Shown: positions 8,852-16,330 of the stretch, piece by piece
How positions within the stretch are numbered: position 1 is the first letter of the stretch
Layout of the letters: each line of letters begins with the position of its first letter
Assembly: GCA_002407775.1 (NCBI GenBank)
Contig: DHOP01000076.1
Location: 7,402 to 43,960, forward strand
Length of the DNA stretch: 36,559 nt
From: Prevotella sp. UBA5387
GTDB lineage: Bacteria; Bacteroidota; Bacteroidia; Bacteroidales; Bacteroidaceae
Reading direction: 5' to 3'
Translations under genes and position numbers: made by a program
The notes under the pieces: model-generated
What the model saw: the letters and a program-made list of their open reading frames with translations, nothing else
Told to the model about the DNA's origin: nothing
Database searches by the model: none

Positions 8852-9862
8852 ATGAATAAATTAGTCGTTTCGTTATCGCCACATGCTCATGGTAGTGATA
8901 GCGTAGAGCGCAACATGCGAGGCGTGATCATTGCCTTGATGCCCGCACTATTAATCTCATTCTACTATTTCGGGCTTGGCTCTGTAGTGGTTTGCTTGAC
9001 CAGTGTGGCTGCCTGCATGTTCTTTGAATGGGCAATTTCCAAGTACGTATTGAAACGCCAGCCTTCACTAACCGATGGATCTGCTATGCTAACGGGACTA
9101 TTACTTGGAATGAATTTGCCCAGCAATTTGCCTGTGTGGATCATTTTAGTCGGTGCTTTGATTGCAATCGGAGTTGGTAAAATGAGCTTTGGTGGCTTAG
9201 GTGCAAATATTTTCAATCCGGCCCTTGTTGGCAGATGTTTCTTACTTGTGAGTTTCCCTGCTCCCATGACTTTGTGGCCTGTACAGGGACAGCTCACAAC
9301 TTACACAGATGCTGTGACAGGAGCTACACCACTTGGATTGATGAAGTGGGCTGTAAAAAGTGGCAATCCTGATGTTCTTAATGGACTTCCTAGTTCTATA
9401 GATATGTTGCTTGGTAACATAAACAACGGGATGGGTGCTGGTACAATAGGAGAGGTGAGTGCACTTGCTCTACTTCTTGGACTCATCTATCTGCTATGGA
9501 AGAAGGTAATAACTTGGCATATTCCAATTAGCATTATCTTAACTGTGTTTGTTTTGAGCGGACTGATGCATCTTTACAAACCATATTTTGCTAACCCTGT
9601 GCAAGTAATTCTAAGTGGTGGACTAATGTTAGGTGCTATTTTTATGGCTACCGACTATGTTACTTCGCCTATGACTTATAAGGGGCAATTGATTTACGGA
9701 GTGTGTATAGGGCTACTGACCATTGTAATCCGTAACTTTGGTAGTTATCCAGAGGGAATGTCGTTTGCCATTCTCATAGTGAATGCCTTCACACCTCTCA
9801 TCAATCATTATGTAAAACCAAAACGTTTTGGCGAAGTGCCAGCGAAGAAAAAAGGAGAATAA
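8852..9862 (+). CDS. rnfD: Rnf electron transport complex subunit D
   Basis: 336 aa, very hydrophobic, with about ten predicted membrane segments. The flavinylation motif TGATP at residues 156-160 places the covalently bound FMN on T159, matching the S/T-G-A-T motif of RnfD and NqrB. SFGGLGANIFNPALVGR (112-128) is a conserved RnfD/NqrB stretch. The subunit is thought to form part of the ion channel together with RnfA and RnfE. The stop lies 4 bp before the chosen rnfG start. Confidence 0.95.
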   Translation: MNKLVVSLSPHAHGSDSVERNMRGVIIALMPALLISFYYFGLGSVVVCLTSVAACMFFEWAISKYVLKRQPSLTDGSAMLTGLLLGMNLPSNLPVWIILVGALIAIGVGKMSFGGLGANIFNPALVGRCFLLVSFPAPMTLWPVQGQLTTYTDAVTGATPLGLMKWAVKSGNPDVLNGLPSSIDMLLGNINNGMGAGTIGEVSALALLLGLIYLLWKKVITWHIPISIILTVFVLSGLMHLYKPYFANPVQVILSGGLMLGAIFMATDYVTSPMTYKGQLIYGVCIGLLTIVIRNFGSYPEGMSFAILIVNAFTPLINHYVKPKRFGEVPAKKKGE

Positions 9863-9866
9863 TATT

Positions 9867-10487
9867 ATGGCAAAAATGAAATCATCATTGACCAATATGG
9901 TCATGATTCTTGTCGGCTTTTCCTTGGTTATTGCTGCACTTTTGGCATGGGTGAATCATATTACTGAAGCGCCAATAGCTGCTAAAGCAGAACTAGCATT
10001 AGCCAATGGTATCAAGGAAGTCATGGCTTCCAATGATCTGAAGGTAACTGCAAACGACACTATTCGACAGGCAATTGACGAAAAAGAGGTTGTATTTGTT
10101 GTTCACCAAGTTGTTGATAAGTCAAAAAAAAGCATTGGAGCAGCTGTGGAGAGCACTGCCTTAGGTTTCGGTGGTGACTTGAAAATATTGGTAGGATTTG
10201 CTCCAGACGGAACAATATTGGGCTACACAGTATTGCAACATTCAGAAACCCCAGGCCTAGGGGCAAAAGCACAGACTTGGTTTCAAAAATCCGGAAAAGG
10301 TAATATTATAGGTATGAATCCCGCTCAGGGCAATCTTGTTGTTAAAAAAGACGGGGGGCAGGTAGATGCAATCACTGCATCGACCATAACCAGCAGGGCT
10401 TTTCTTAAGGCGATAAACCGTGCCTATAATGCCTATATTGAAAGGCCACTAAATCAAACTACAACAGCAGAGAAAGGAGGGAAATGA
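9867..10487 (+). CDS. rnfG: Rnf electron transport complex subunit G, FMN-carrying
   Basis: 206 aa from the ATG at 9867 (MAKMKSSLTNM). A longer frame starts at 9828 inside rnfD, but 9867 has GGAG nearby and gives the normal length with a membrane anchor at residues 8-28. The FMN-binding domain ends with DAITASTITSRAF; by comparison with the S/T-x-x-T motif of RnfG/NqrC the covalent FMN should sit on T173. The subunit relays electrons on the outer face of the membrane. The rnfE start lies 1 bp after the stop, preceded by AAAGGAGGG, one of the few strong Shine-Dalgarno-like sequences in the window. Confidence 0.94.
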   Translation: MAKMKSSLTNMVMILVGFSLVIAALLAWVNHITEAPIAAKAELALANGIKEVMASNDLKVTANDTIRQAIDEKEVVFVVHQVVDKSKKSIGAAVESTALGFGGDLKILVGFAPDGTILGYTVLQHSETPGLGAKAQTWFQKSGKGNIIGMNPAQGNLVVKKDGGQVDAITASTITSRAFLKAINRAYNAYIERPLNQTTTAEKGGK

Positions 10488-10488
10488 T

Positions 10489-11076
10489 ATGAATGCTTTA
10501 AAGATAATCATCAATGGACTAGTTAAGGAAAATCCTACATTTGTGCTCACCCTTGGCATGTGTCCAACGTTAGCAACTACCACAAGCGCCATCAATGGTA
10601 TGTCTATGGGATTGGCTACTATGGCTGTGCTGATATGTACAAATACAGTAATTTCTTTGATCAAAAACATTACACCTGATCAAGTGCGCATACCCGTATT
10701 TATCGTTGTTATTGCAGCTTTTGTAACCATCTTGCAGATGTTTATGTTTGCTTATGCTCCTGATAGCATCAATAAATCATTGGGTATTTATATTCCTTTG
10801 ATCGTTGTAAACTGTATTGTACTTGGTCGAGCAGAAAGTTTTGCATGCAAGAATTCTGCATTTTCGAGCATGCTCGACGGCCTTGGTATTGGCCTTGGAT
10901 TTACATTGGCCCTTGTCATTCTTGGTTCAGTAAGAGAACTTTTAGGAGCAGGAAGTATCTTCGGCATGGTTCTATTACCTGAGACAACCAATATTTTACT
11001 TTTCGTTTTGCCTCCTGGCGCCTTCATTACATTGGGTTATCTCGTGGCAATATTCAACCGAGTGATGCCTAAATGA
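10489..11076 (+). CDS. rnfE: Rnf electron transport complex subunit E
   Basis: 195 aa, six predicted membrane helices. It opens with LVKENPTFVLTLGMCPTLA, the conserved RnfE/NqrD start, and contains GRAESFACKNSAFSSMLDGLGIGLGF. RnfE and RnfA are inverted-topology homologues that hold a membrane [2Fe-2S] cluster and line the ion path; the conserved cysteines of both half motifs are visible (CPT near residue 24 and CIV...SFAC near 105-118). It is preceded by a strong Shine-Dalgarno-like sequence and followed after 37 bp by rnfA. Confidence 0.95.
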   Translation: MNALKIIINGLVKENPTFVLTLGMCPTLATTTSAINGMSMGLATMAVLICTNTVISLIKNITPDQVRIPVFIVVIAAFVTILQMFMFAYAPDSINKSLGIYIPLIVVNCIVLGRAESFACKNSAFSSMLDGLGIGLGFTLALVILGSVRELLGAGSIFGMVLLPETTNILLFVLPPGAFITLGYLVAIFNRVMPK

Positions 11077-11113
11077 TTAAATATTAAGATGTTTAAAAAC
11101 TAAGAATATCAAT

Positions 11114-11713
11114 ATGGAATATCTATTAATATTTATCAGCGCGATATTTGTCAATAACATTATCTTAAGTCAGTTCCTCGGTATCTGCCCATTCTTGGGA
11201 GTGTCACAACGAATTGATACATCCCTAGGTATGGGTGCTGCTGTGGCATTTGTATTGACGTTATCGACTGCTGTCACATGGCTGGTTCAGATATATGTTC
11301 TGAATCCCTTAGGGCTGCAATATTTGCAGACGCTGGCCTTTATCCTCATCATTGCCGCATTAGTGCAAATGGTAGAAATCATTCTTAAGAAATCCAGTCC
11401 TGCTTTATACCAGGCTTTAGGAATTTATTTGCCATTAATTACAACTAACTGTGCAGTTTTGGGTGTTGCAATACTTGTGATTCAAAAGGACTTTGATCTT
11501 ATTCAGAGCATTGTCTATGCTTTCTCCACAGCTGTTGGCTTTGCCTTGGCTTTGACTGTGTTTGCTGGAATTCGCGAGCAACTGTCTATGGTTAAAATAC
11601 CAAAGGGAATGGGAGGAATGGCATTAGTAATGGTAACTGCAGGTCTGTTGTCTCTTGCTTTTATGGGATTTTCTGGTGTTGATGGTGGATTGCATAAACT
11701 ATTTGGTTTGTAA
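11114..11713 (+). CDS. rnfA: Rnf electron transport complex subunit A
   Basis: 199 aa with six predicted membrane helices. It opens with MEYLLIFISAIFVNNIILSQ and FLGICPFLGVS, which are diagnostic of RnfA/NqrE. The second cysteine motif is LPLITTNCAVLGVA. It partners RnfE in the membrane core of the ion-pumping complex. It is the last gene of the operon: the terminator hairpin starts 32 bp after the stop. Confidence 0.96.
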   Translation: MEYLLIFISAIFVNNIILSQFLGICPFLGVSQRIDTSLGMGAAVAFVLTLSTAVTWLVQIYVLNPLGLQYLQTLAFILIIAALVQMVEIILKKSSPALYQALGIYLPLITTNCAVLGVAILVIQKDFDLIQSIVYAFSTAVGFALALTVFAGIREQLSMVKIPKGMGGMALVMVTAGLLSLAFMGFSGVDGGLHKLFGL

Positions 11714-11744
11714 TCATATAATTTTGCTAAATATTAGCTTAAGC

Positions 11745-11790
11745 ATCTGCCCACATTGATGATATTTTGTTATCTTTGTGGGCAGATTTT
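11745..11790 (+). terminator. Terminator of the rnf operon, loop contains the galE -7 box
   Basis: Perfect 11-bp inverted repeat ATCTGCCCACA (11745-11755) and TGTGGGCAGAT (11777-11787), 21-nt loop, then a run of T. The galE -7 box lies mostly in the loop and runs 2 bp into the right arm. Confidence 0.85.
11771..11778 (+). promoter_or_regulatory. -7 box of galE
   Basis: TATCTTTG, an exact TAnnTTTG match, predicts a transcript start near 11783 and a leader of about 33 nt before the ATG at 11816. No clear -33 box is seen 19-20 bp upstream. Confidence 0.55.
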
Positions 11791-11815
11791 TTATTTGCTT
11801 AACATAATATTAATA

Positions 11816-12853
11816 ATGAAACAGACGATTCTTGTCACGGGTGGAACTGGTTATATTGGTTCTCACACGACCGTTGAGTTGCAACAAGCCGGCTATAAAG
11901 TCGTAATCTTGGACAATCTGTCCAACTCTAACATCGAGGTACTTGATGGTATAGAAAAGATTACCGGTATTCGCCCAGCGTTTGAGAAAGTTGATCTCCG
12001 AGATTTGCAAGCAACAGAGGAAGTTTTCAAGAAGTACCCTGACATTGAGGGTGTAATTCATTTTGCTGCTAGCAAGGCAGTAGGGGAGAGTGTACAAAAG
12101 CCGTTGCTTTACTATCGTAACAATATCGTCTCTCTGCTTAACATTTTGGAGTTGATGCCAAAATACAATGTAAAGGGTATCATCTTTTCGTCAAGTTGCA
12201 CGGTTTACGGTCAACCAACAAAGGAAAATCTTCCAGTAACTGAGGAAGCTTTGCACCAGAAAGCCACTTCTCCTTATGGCAACACAAAGGAGATAAATGA
12301 ACAGATTATCATGGACTTCGTTCATGCAGGTGCACCAATTAAAGGTGTGCTCCTAAGATATTTCAACCCAATTGGCGCTCATCCAACAGCTCTGATTGGA
12401 GAATTACCCAATGGAGTTCCTGCCAACCTCGTACCTTTTGTAACTCAGACCGCAATGGGTATCCGCAAGGAGCTTACCATCTTTGGCAGTGATTACGACA
12501 CACCGGACGGTACCTGTATTCGCGACTACATCTATGTGGTTGATCTTGCTAAGGCTCATGTAGCCGCAATGACACGCGCACTTGACTCTGATAGTGATGC
12601 AGTGGAGTACTTCAATATTGGAACTGGACGTGGTATTTCAACACTTGAACTTGTTCAAGGCTTTGAAAAGGCTAACAACTTGAAGTTGAATTGGAAATTC
12701 GGTCCACATCGTGAGGGCGACATAGTTGCCATTTGGGGCGATTGCAATAAGGCAAATAAAGTACTTGGATGGAAAGCTGAGGCACCATTGGAAGATGTGC
12801 TTCGCTCAGCATGGAAGTGGCAACAGAAGTTGCGTGAAGATGGCGTAATGTAA
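11816..12853 (+). CDS. galE: UDP-glucose 4-epimerase
   Basis: 345 aa from the ATG at 11816 (MKQTILVTGG). An open frame extends upstream to 11756, but that part lies inside the rnf terminator. The N-terminal Rossmann motif GGTGYIGS is at residues 9-16. The catalytic S/T and YxxxK of the short-chain dehydrogenase family are seen in SSCTVYG and SPYGNTK. A C-terminal substrate domain contains NIGTGRG. It interconverts UDP-glucose and UDP-galactose for exopolysaccharide, LPS and galactose metabolism. It is a single-gene unit between the rnf terminator and a bidirectional terminator. Length matches the family. Confidence 0.95.
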   Translation: MKQTILVTGGTGYIGSHTTVELQQAGYKVVILDNLSNSNIEVLDGIEKITGIRPAFEKVDLRDLQATEEVFKKYPDIEGVIHFAASKAVGESVQKPLLYYRNNIVSLLNILELMPKYNVKGIIFSSSCTVYGQPTKENLPVTEEALHQKATSPYGNTKEINEQIIMDFVHAGAPIKGVLLRYFNPIGAHPTALIGELPNGVPANLVPFVTQTAMGIRKELTIFGSDYDTPDGTCIRDYIYVVDLAKAHVAAMTRALDSDSDAVEYFNIGTGRGISTLELVQGFEKANNLKLNWKFGPHREGDIVAIWGDCNKANKVLGWKAEAPLEDVLRSAWKWQQKLREDGVM

Positions 12854-12881
12854 TTATCTTTATATACTCAAGAAGTTATAA

Positions 12882-12918
12882 GTCTTCTCTTTCAATCACA
12901 CAGATTGATAGAGAAGGC
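12882..12918. terminator. Bidirectional terminator between galE and the ABC permease
   Basis: TTCTCT plus TTCAATC (12885-12897) pairs with GATTGAT plus AGAGAA (12903-12915) around a 5-nt loop with one mismatch, and the stem extends to 12882/12918. A T tract follows on the plus strand. Flanking genes converge here. Confidence 0.8.
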
Positions 12919-12935
12919 TTTTTGGTTGAAGGTGT

Positions 12936-14183
12936 TTATTCGTACCTGATGCTCTTGGTGGGAGAGATGTGTGATATGAAGAAGCTGGGCCCTATCAACA
13001 CGAGGAGACAAATGACAAATGTAAAGACATTGATTAAAACAAACAGGGGAATGTTAAATTCTACCGGAACTGCTTTAATATAATAGATACTAGGATCGAG
13101 CTTTACAATTTGAAATTCTTTTTGCAAAATGAGTAGGGTGAGTCCTATTAGATTGCCAATAATGAGTCCTCGTCCAATCACAAAAGCAGCAAACCATAAG
13201 AAAATGTGACGAATAGTGGAATTGAGAGACCCCATCGCTTTCATCACGCCAATCATGGATGTATACTCTAAAATAATAATAAGTAGGCCTGAAATCATAG
13301 TCACACTGGCTACAATGACCATTAATGCTATGATAATCCAAACATTCATATCGAGCAAATCTAACCAGTTGAAGATTTGTGGATTGCTCTCTCGGACCGT
13401 TTGAGATGAATATGTCTCACCGTAACGATCCACCGTCTTGTTAATGTGCTCGATAAATAGACTTTCTACTTCGTCCAACTTGTTGAAATCATTGACCATA
13501 ATCTCTGCACCGGAAGCTTGGTCGGTCTCCCAGTTGTTGAGTTTATTAATTGTATAGAGGTCAGCAAAACAGATGGTTTCGTCATACTGATTTAGGTTCG
13601 TTTGGTATATACCTTGTATGGTAAAACGGCGTAGTCTAACCCCAGACTTATCAATGAAATACGCAAAAACTCGTTGTCCAAGCTTCATGTGAAGCTTGTC
13701 TGCCATTATCTTTGAGATAAGTATTTTGTTACTAGAGGTATTATCAGAGAATGTGGGAACTGAACCTTCAACAAGATTTTCTTTAATAAAGGTGCTATCA
13801 AATTCTGGCCCTACGCCTTTGAACATTACTCCAAGAAAGTCTGAGTCTGTCTTTAGTATTCCTTGTTTGTAAACATACCGCTCAACATGTTTGACTCCAG
13901 AAATTTGCTGAACAACCCTCATCATTGAGTCGTCCATTTGGATGGGATAGTCACTGGATGACATTTGGCTCATGAAGTTTGTTACCATGATGTGTGAGCC
14001 AAAACCAATGACTTTATTTTGTACGGTATGTTTGAAGCCAAGAACAACTGAGATGGAAATAATCATCACCGCCAAACCTACTGCGATGCCTGCTATAGCA
14101 ATGGCAATAGCAGGACTTGACACCTTGCGTTTAGCGTCATGATGTCTGTAAATGCGTCTTGCAATAAACAGTGGCAGGTTCAT
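12936..14183 (-). CDS. ABC transporter permease, LolC/LolE-like (FtsX family)
   Basis: 415 aa. The N-terminal membrane segment is at about 25-50 (IAIAIAGIAVGLAVMIISIS) and a large periplasmic domain at about 50-275. Three membrane segments follow at about 280-305, 325-350 and 380-405, the layout of MacB/LolC/LolE permeases. Proteins of this type work with a LolD-like ATPase to release lipoproteins from the inner membrane. No ATPase gene is adjacent, so it must be supplied from elsewhere. The gene starts 9 bp after the aminotransferase stop and is probably co-transcribed with it. The specific substrate is inferred from family only. Confidence 0.82.
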   Translation of the reverse strand: MNLPLFIARRIYRHHDAKRKVSSPAIAIAIAGIAVGLAVMIISISVVLGFKHTVQNKVIGFGSHIMVTNFMSQMSSSDYPIQMDDSMMRVVQQISGVKHVERYVYKQGILKTDSDFLGVMFKGVGPEFDSTFIKENLVEGSVPTFSDNTSSNKILISKIMADKLHMKLGQRVFAYFIDKSGVRLRRFTIQGIYQTNLNQYDETICFADLYTINKLNNWETDQASGAEIMVNDFNKLDEVESLFIEHINKTVDRYGETYSSQTVRESNPQIFNWLDLLDMNVWIIIALMVIVASVTMISGLLIIILEYTSMIGVMKAMGSLNSTIRHIFLWFAAFVIGRGLIIGNLIGLTLLILQKEFQIVKLDPSIYYIKAVPVEFNIPLFVLINVFTFVICLLVLIGPSFFISHISPTKSIRYE

Positions 14184-14192
14184 TTTGATGAA

Positions 14193-15389
14193 TTATAGTT
14201 TTCCTGGATAGGCTTCCAGAGCTTTACGAAGAATGAGTAAAGCCCGTTCCAAGTCCTTTTGCTTAAGTACGTATGCTATACGAACCTGATTGATGCCAGC
14301 GCCAGGTGTAGTGTAAAATCCGGCCGCAGGAGCCATCATCACGGTCTCACCTTCGTAATTGAATTCTGCCAAGCACCATCGGCAGAAATCCTCGGCATTT
14401 TGAACAGGCAACTGGGCAACCGTATAAAATGCCCCCATTGGAATAGGGGAGTAGACTCCAGGTATGCGATTAAGTCCATCTATGAGACATTTCCGTCGTT
14501 CTACGTACTCGTCATATACATCCCGAAAATATTCTTCAGGAGCATCTAAGGAAGCTTCTGCAACAATTTGACCAAGTAAAGGTGGAGATAAACGGGCCTG
14601 ACAGAACTTCATAACTGCTTTGCGAACTTCTTTGTTATGAGTTATTAAAGCACCAATACGGATACCACATTCAGAATAACGTTTTGATACAGAGTCAATT
14701 AAAATAACATTCTGCTCAATTCCTTTAAGGTGCATCGCACTGATATAAGGACTTCCTGTATAGATGTATTCACGGTAAACTTCGTCAGAAAAAAGATAGA
14801 GATCATACTTTTTAACCAAATCTCTTATCTGACTCATTTCACGACGAGTGTAAAGATAACCAGTAGGATTGTTAGGATTACAAATCATTATTGCACGAGT
14901 ACGCTCATTGATAAGTTCCTCGAACTTTTCCACCTTAGGTAAAGAGAAACCTTCTTCAATAGTTGTTGCGATGGTACGAATTTTTGCACCAGCGGAAATT
15001 GCAAAGGCCATGTAGTTAGCATAGGCAGGTTCAGGTACAATAATCTCGTCACCAGGATTAAGACAACTCATGAAAGCAAATAACACAGCTTCAGAGCCAC
15101 CAGTAGTAATGATTATTTCATCTGGCGATACATTAATATCATACTTGGCATAATAATGTATCATCTTCTTACGATAAGACAGGTATCCTTGTGAAGGAGA
15201 ATACTCTAAAACATTTCGATTAATATGCTTTAGAGCATCAAGTCCGACTTGCGGAGTTGGTAAATCTGGCTGGCCAATGTTCAAATGATAGACCTTGATG
15301 CCGCGATCTTTAGCCGCTGCTGCGAGGGGGGCGAGCTTTCTGATTGGTGATTCTGGCATCTCAAGCCCGCGTACAGATATATCCGGCAT
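14193..15389 (-). CDS. Pyridoxal-phosphate aminotransferase, class I/II (aspartate aminotransferase-like)
   Basis: 398 aa. Visible features are the NIGQPD start of the substrate lid (about 37-42), TTGGSEA (95-101) for phosphate binding, NPNNPTG (171-177), SDEVYRE (201-207) with D202 for the PLP ring nitrogen, the Schiff-base lysine K236 in SVSKRYSECGIRIG, and the C-terminal VRIAY arginine that binds the substrate carboxylate. It transfers amino groups in the cytoplasm, probably with aspartate or an aromatic/branched substrate; specificity is not readable. It has a near-consensus promoter with repeated operator-like sequence and probably leads a two-gene transcript with the ABC permease. The prophage is inserted just upstream of its promoter. 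Confidence 0.92.
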   Translation of the reverse strand: MPDISVRGLEMPESPIRKLAPLAAAAKDRGIKVYHLNIGQPDLPTPQVGLDALKHINRNVLEYSPSQGYLSYRKKMIHYYAKYDINVSPDEIIITTGGSEAVLFAFMSCLNPGDEIIVPEPAYANYMAFAISAGAKIRTIATTIEEGFSLPKVEKFEELINERTRAIMICNPNNPTGYLYTRREMSQIRDLVKKYDLYLFSDEVYREYIYTGSPYISAMHLKGIEQNVILIDSVSKRYSECGIRIGALITHNKEVRKAVMKFCQARLSPPLLGQIVAEASLDAPEEYFRDVYDEYVERRKCLIDGLNRIPGVYSPIPMGAFYTVAQLPVQNAEDFCRWCLAEFNYEGETVMMAPAAGFYTTPGAGINQVRIAYVLKQKDLERALLILRKALEAYPGKL

Positions 15390-15423
15390 TGTAATCCTAA
15401 ATTAATTTACTATATTTCTTTCG

Positions 15424-15454
15424 CAAAGGTAGCGTTTTTCTTTGATTCATCAAA
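15424..15454 (-). promoter_or_regulatory. Promoter of the aminotransferase-permease transcript
   Basis: On the minus strand: TTTG (15451-15454), 19-bp spacer, TACCTTTG (15424-15431), an excellent -33/-7 pair. The predicted start is near 15419, about 30 nt before the start codon at 15389. The spacer is covered by a repeated, partly palindromic sequence. Confidence 0.8.
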
Positions 15455-15472
15455 TATTTTTCTTTGATTCAT
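15435..15472. repeat. Two 16-bp direct repeats in the aminotransferase promoter
   Basis: TTTTTCTTTGATTCAT occurs at 15435-15450 and again at 15457-15472, a 22-bp period. The first copy extends into a perfect palindrome, TTTGAT-TC-ATCAAA (15441-15454), that covers the -33 box. It could be an operator pair. Confidence 0.6.
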
Positions 15473-15510
15473 GATTATTTTAGAGATATTGATAACAGTT
15501 TACTAATATT

Positions 15511-15538
15511 ATTTATCATAATGCAGATTATGCGAAAT
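15511..15538 (-). other. dif-like XerC/XerD site, candidate attL
   Basis: Read on the minus strand it is a XerC-like arm ATTTCGCATAA, hexamer TCTGCA, then a XerD-like arm TTATGATAAAT. E. coli dif has arms GGTGCGCATAA and TTATGTTAAAT around a 6-bp centre; the arms here match at 7 of 11 and 9 of 11 positions. It lies between the host promoter and the first phage gene. It may be the chromosome's own dif or a hybrid left by integration. Confidence 0.65.
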
Positions 15539-15566
15539 TTATATATTTAATTTAATTACTCAAATT

Positions 15567-15827
15567 ATGACACTTAAACTTGTTTTATACTTGGTTTACT
15601 TCTTTGATGAGTTACTTTCTTCTGAAAATAAGCTTCTTATTGATGAGTTTACCTTTCTTATGTCTCAGATTTTGTCTAAGGACGAGTCAGCCTTGTTCAA
15701 TGATTACTTTGATGCCATCGAAAAGGAGCGTTTGCTTGACCATTCACGTGTTTATCGTGGCTCCCGCTACTTTAAACAGCGTTTCGATCAGGATTTTCTG
15801 GATTACTGTCGTTCTAAAGCTAAATGA
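15567..15827 (+). CDS. Phage protein of unknown function, 86 aa
   Basis: First gene of the prophage block. 86 aa, mixed hydrophobic and charged, no signal peptide; the C-terminal half (about 45-86) is rich in charged and aromatic residues (SRVYRGSRYFKQRFDQDFL). I do not recognise a family. It overlaps the next gene by 4 nt (ATGA), so the two are translationally coupled. Its leader has a TATATTTA box and an AT-rich stretch resembling the leader of the 37-aa peptide at the other end of the element. In the circular phage genome the two leaders would lie within about 700 bp of each other. Confidence 0.75.
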   Translation: MTLKLVLYLVYFFDELLSSENKLLIDEFTFLMSQILSKDESALFNDYFDAIEKERLLDHSRVYRGSRYFKQRFDQDFLDYCRSKAK

Positions 15828-16135
15828 TTATGTTACTCAAAGATGGTGTATCACTTAAAGGTCTTGATATTCGTATGCTTGCCTTGATTCCTCAGATTGA
15901 AGAAGTTCTTCGTCCTATCACTGCTCATGAGTTGGTTATTACATCTACTACTGATGGTAAACACTCTAAAAATTCACTTCATTATAAAGGTCTTGCTTTT
16001 GATATTCGCACTCGTATCTATAAACAAGATACTATCAAAAAAATGTTTCAAGCACTTCTATTTGCTTTTGACTTTTGTTGTGATATTGTTCTTGAAAAAG
16101 ATCATATTCATGTTGAATTCCAACCTCATCTTTAA
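15824..16135 (+). CDS. Phage M15-family (D-Ala-D-Ala carboxypeptidase-like) peptidase
   Basis: 103 aa. SLHYKGLAFDIR (51-62) is the SxHxxGxAxD zinc motif of M15 peptidases (H53, D60). DHIHVEF (93-99) supplies the second zinc histidine, H96. Single-domain M15 enzymes of this size cut peptide bridges of peptidoglycan, so the likely role is host lysis at release or cell-wall penetration at entry. There is no signal peptide, so export would need help, perhaps from the adjacent membrane peptide. Microvirus proviruses of Bacteroidetes are known to carry such peptidases. The start ATG overlaps the previous stop; an internal ATG two codons later is an alternative. Confidence 0.85.
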   Translation: MIMLLKDGVSLKGLDIRMLALIPQIEEVLRPITAHELVITSTTDGKHSKNSLHYKGLAFDIRTRIYKQDTIKKMFQALLFAFDFCCDIVLEKDHIHVEFQPHL

Positions 16136-16156
16136 TTTATTTAATATTTTACATTT

Positions 16157-16330
16157 ATGAAAATTAAAATTCTTATCGCTCTTGCTGCCGTACTTATGTC
16201 TGGCAATGTCTATGCTTCTACAAAACTTGGTCTTAATCCTGATCAAGGTGATGCTCTGGTACAAATCATCATCAATGTAGTCACGTTCATTCTTGGCCTG
16301 TTTATCAACCCCAAAAAAAAGTCTGAGTAA
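16157..16330 (+). CDS. Phage 57-aa signal-peptide/transmembrane peptide
   Basis: Short gene, 57 codons plus stop. Residues 1-20 form a classical signal peptide (MKIKILIALAAVLMSGNVYA, cut after A20). A short polar stretch follows, then a hydrophobic helix at about 34-50 (LVQIIINVVTFILGLFI) and a basic tail NPKKKSE. The mature product would be a roughly 37-residue single-span membrane peptide. Position next to the peptidase and ahead of rep suggests a role in lysis or in delivery of the peptidase; this is inference. The Rep GTG start follows its TAA directly (TAAGTG), which indicates translational coupling by re-initiation. Confidence 0.75.
   Translation: MKIKILIALAAVLMSGNVYASTKLGLNPDQGDALVQIIINVVTFILGLFINPKKKSE

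Noticed and set aside
9828..9866. Upstream start for rnfG inside rnfD
   Set aside because: Would add a 13-residue charged extension not typical of RnfG; the ATG at 9867 has a nearby GGAG and gives the normal membrane anchor position.
11756..11815. Upstream start for galE
   Set aside because: Lies within the rnf terminator and ahead of the predicted galE transcript start; the Rossmann motif spacing fits the ATG at 11816.
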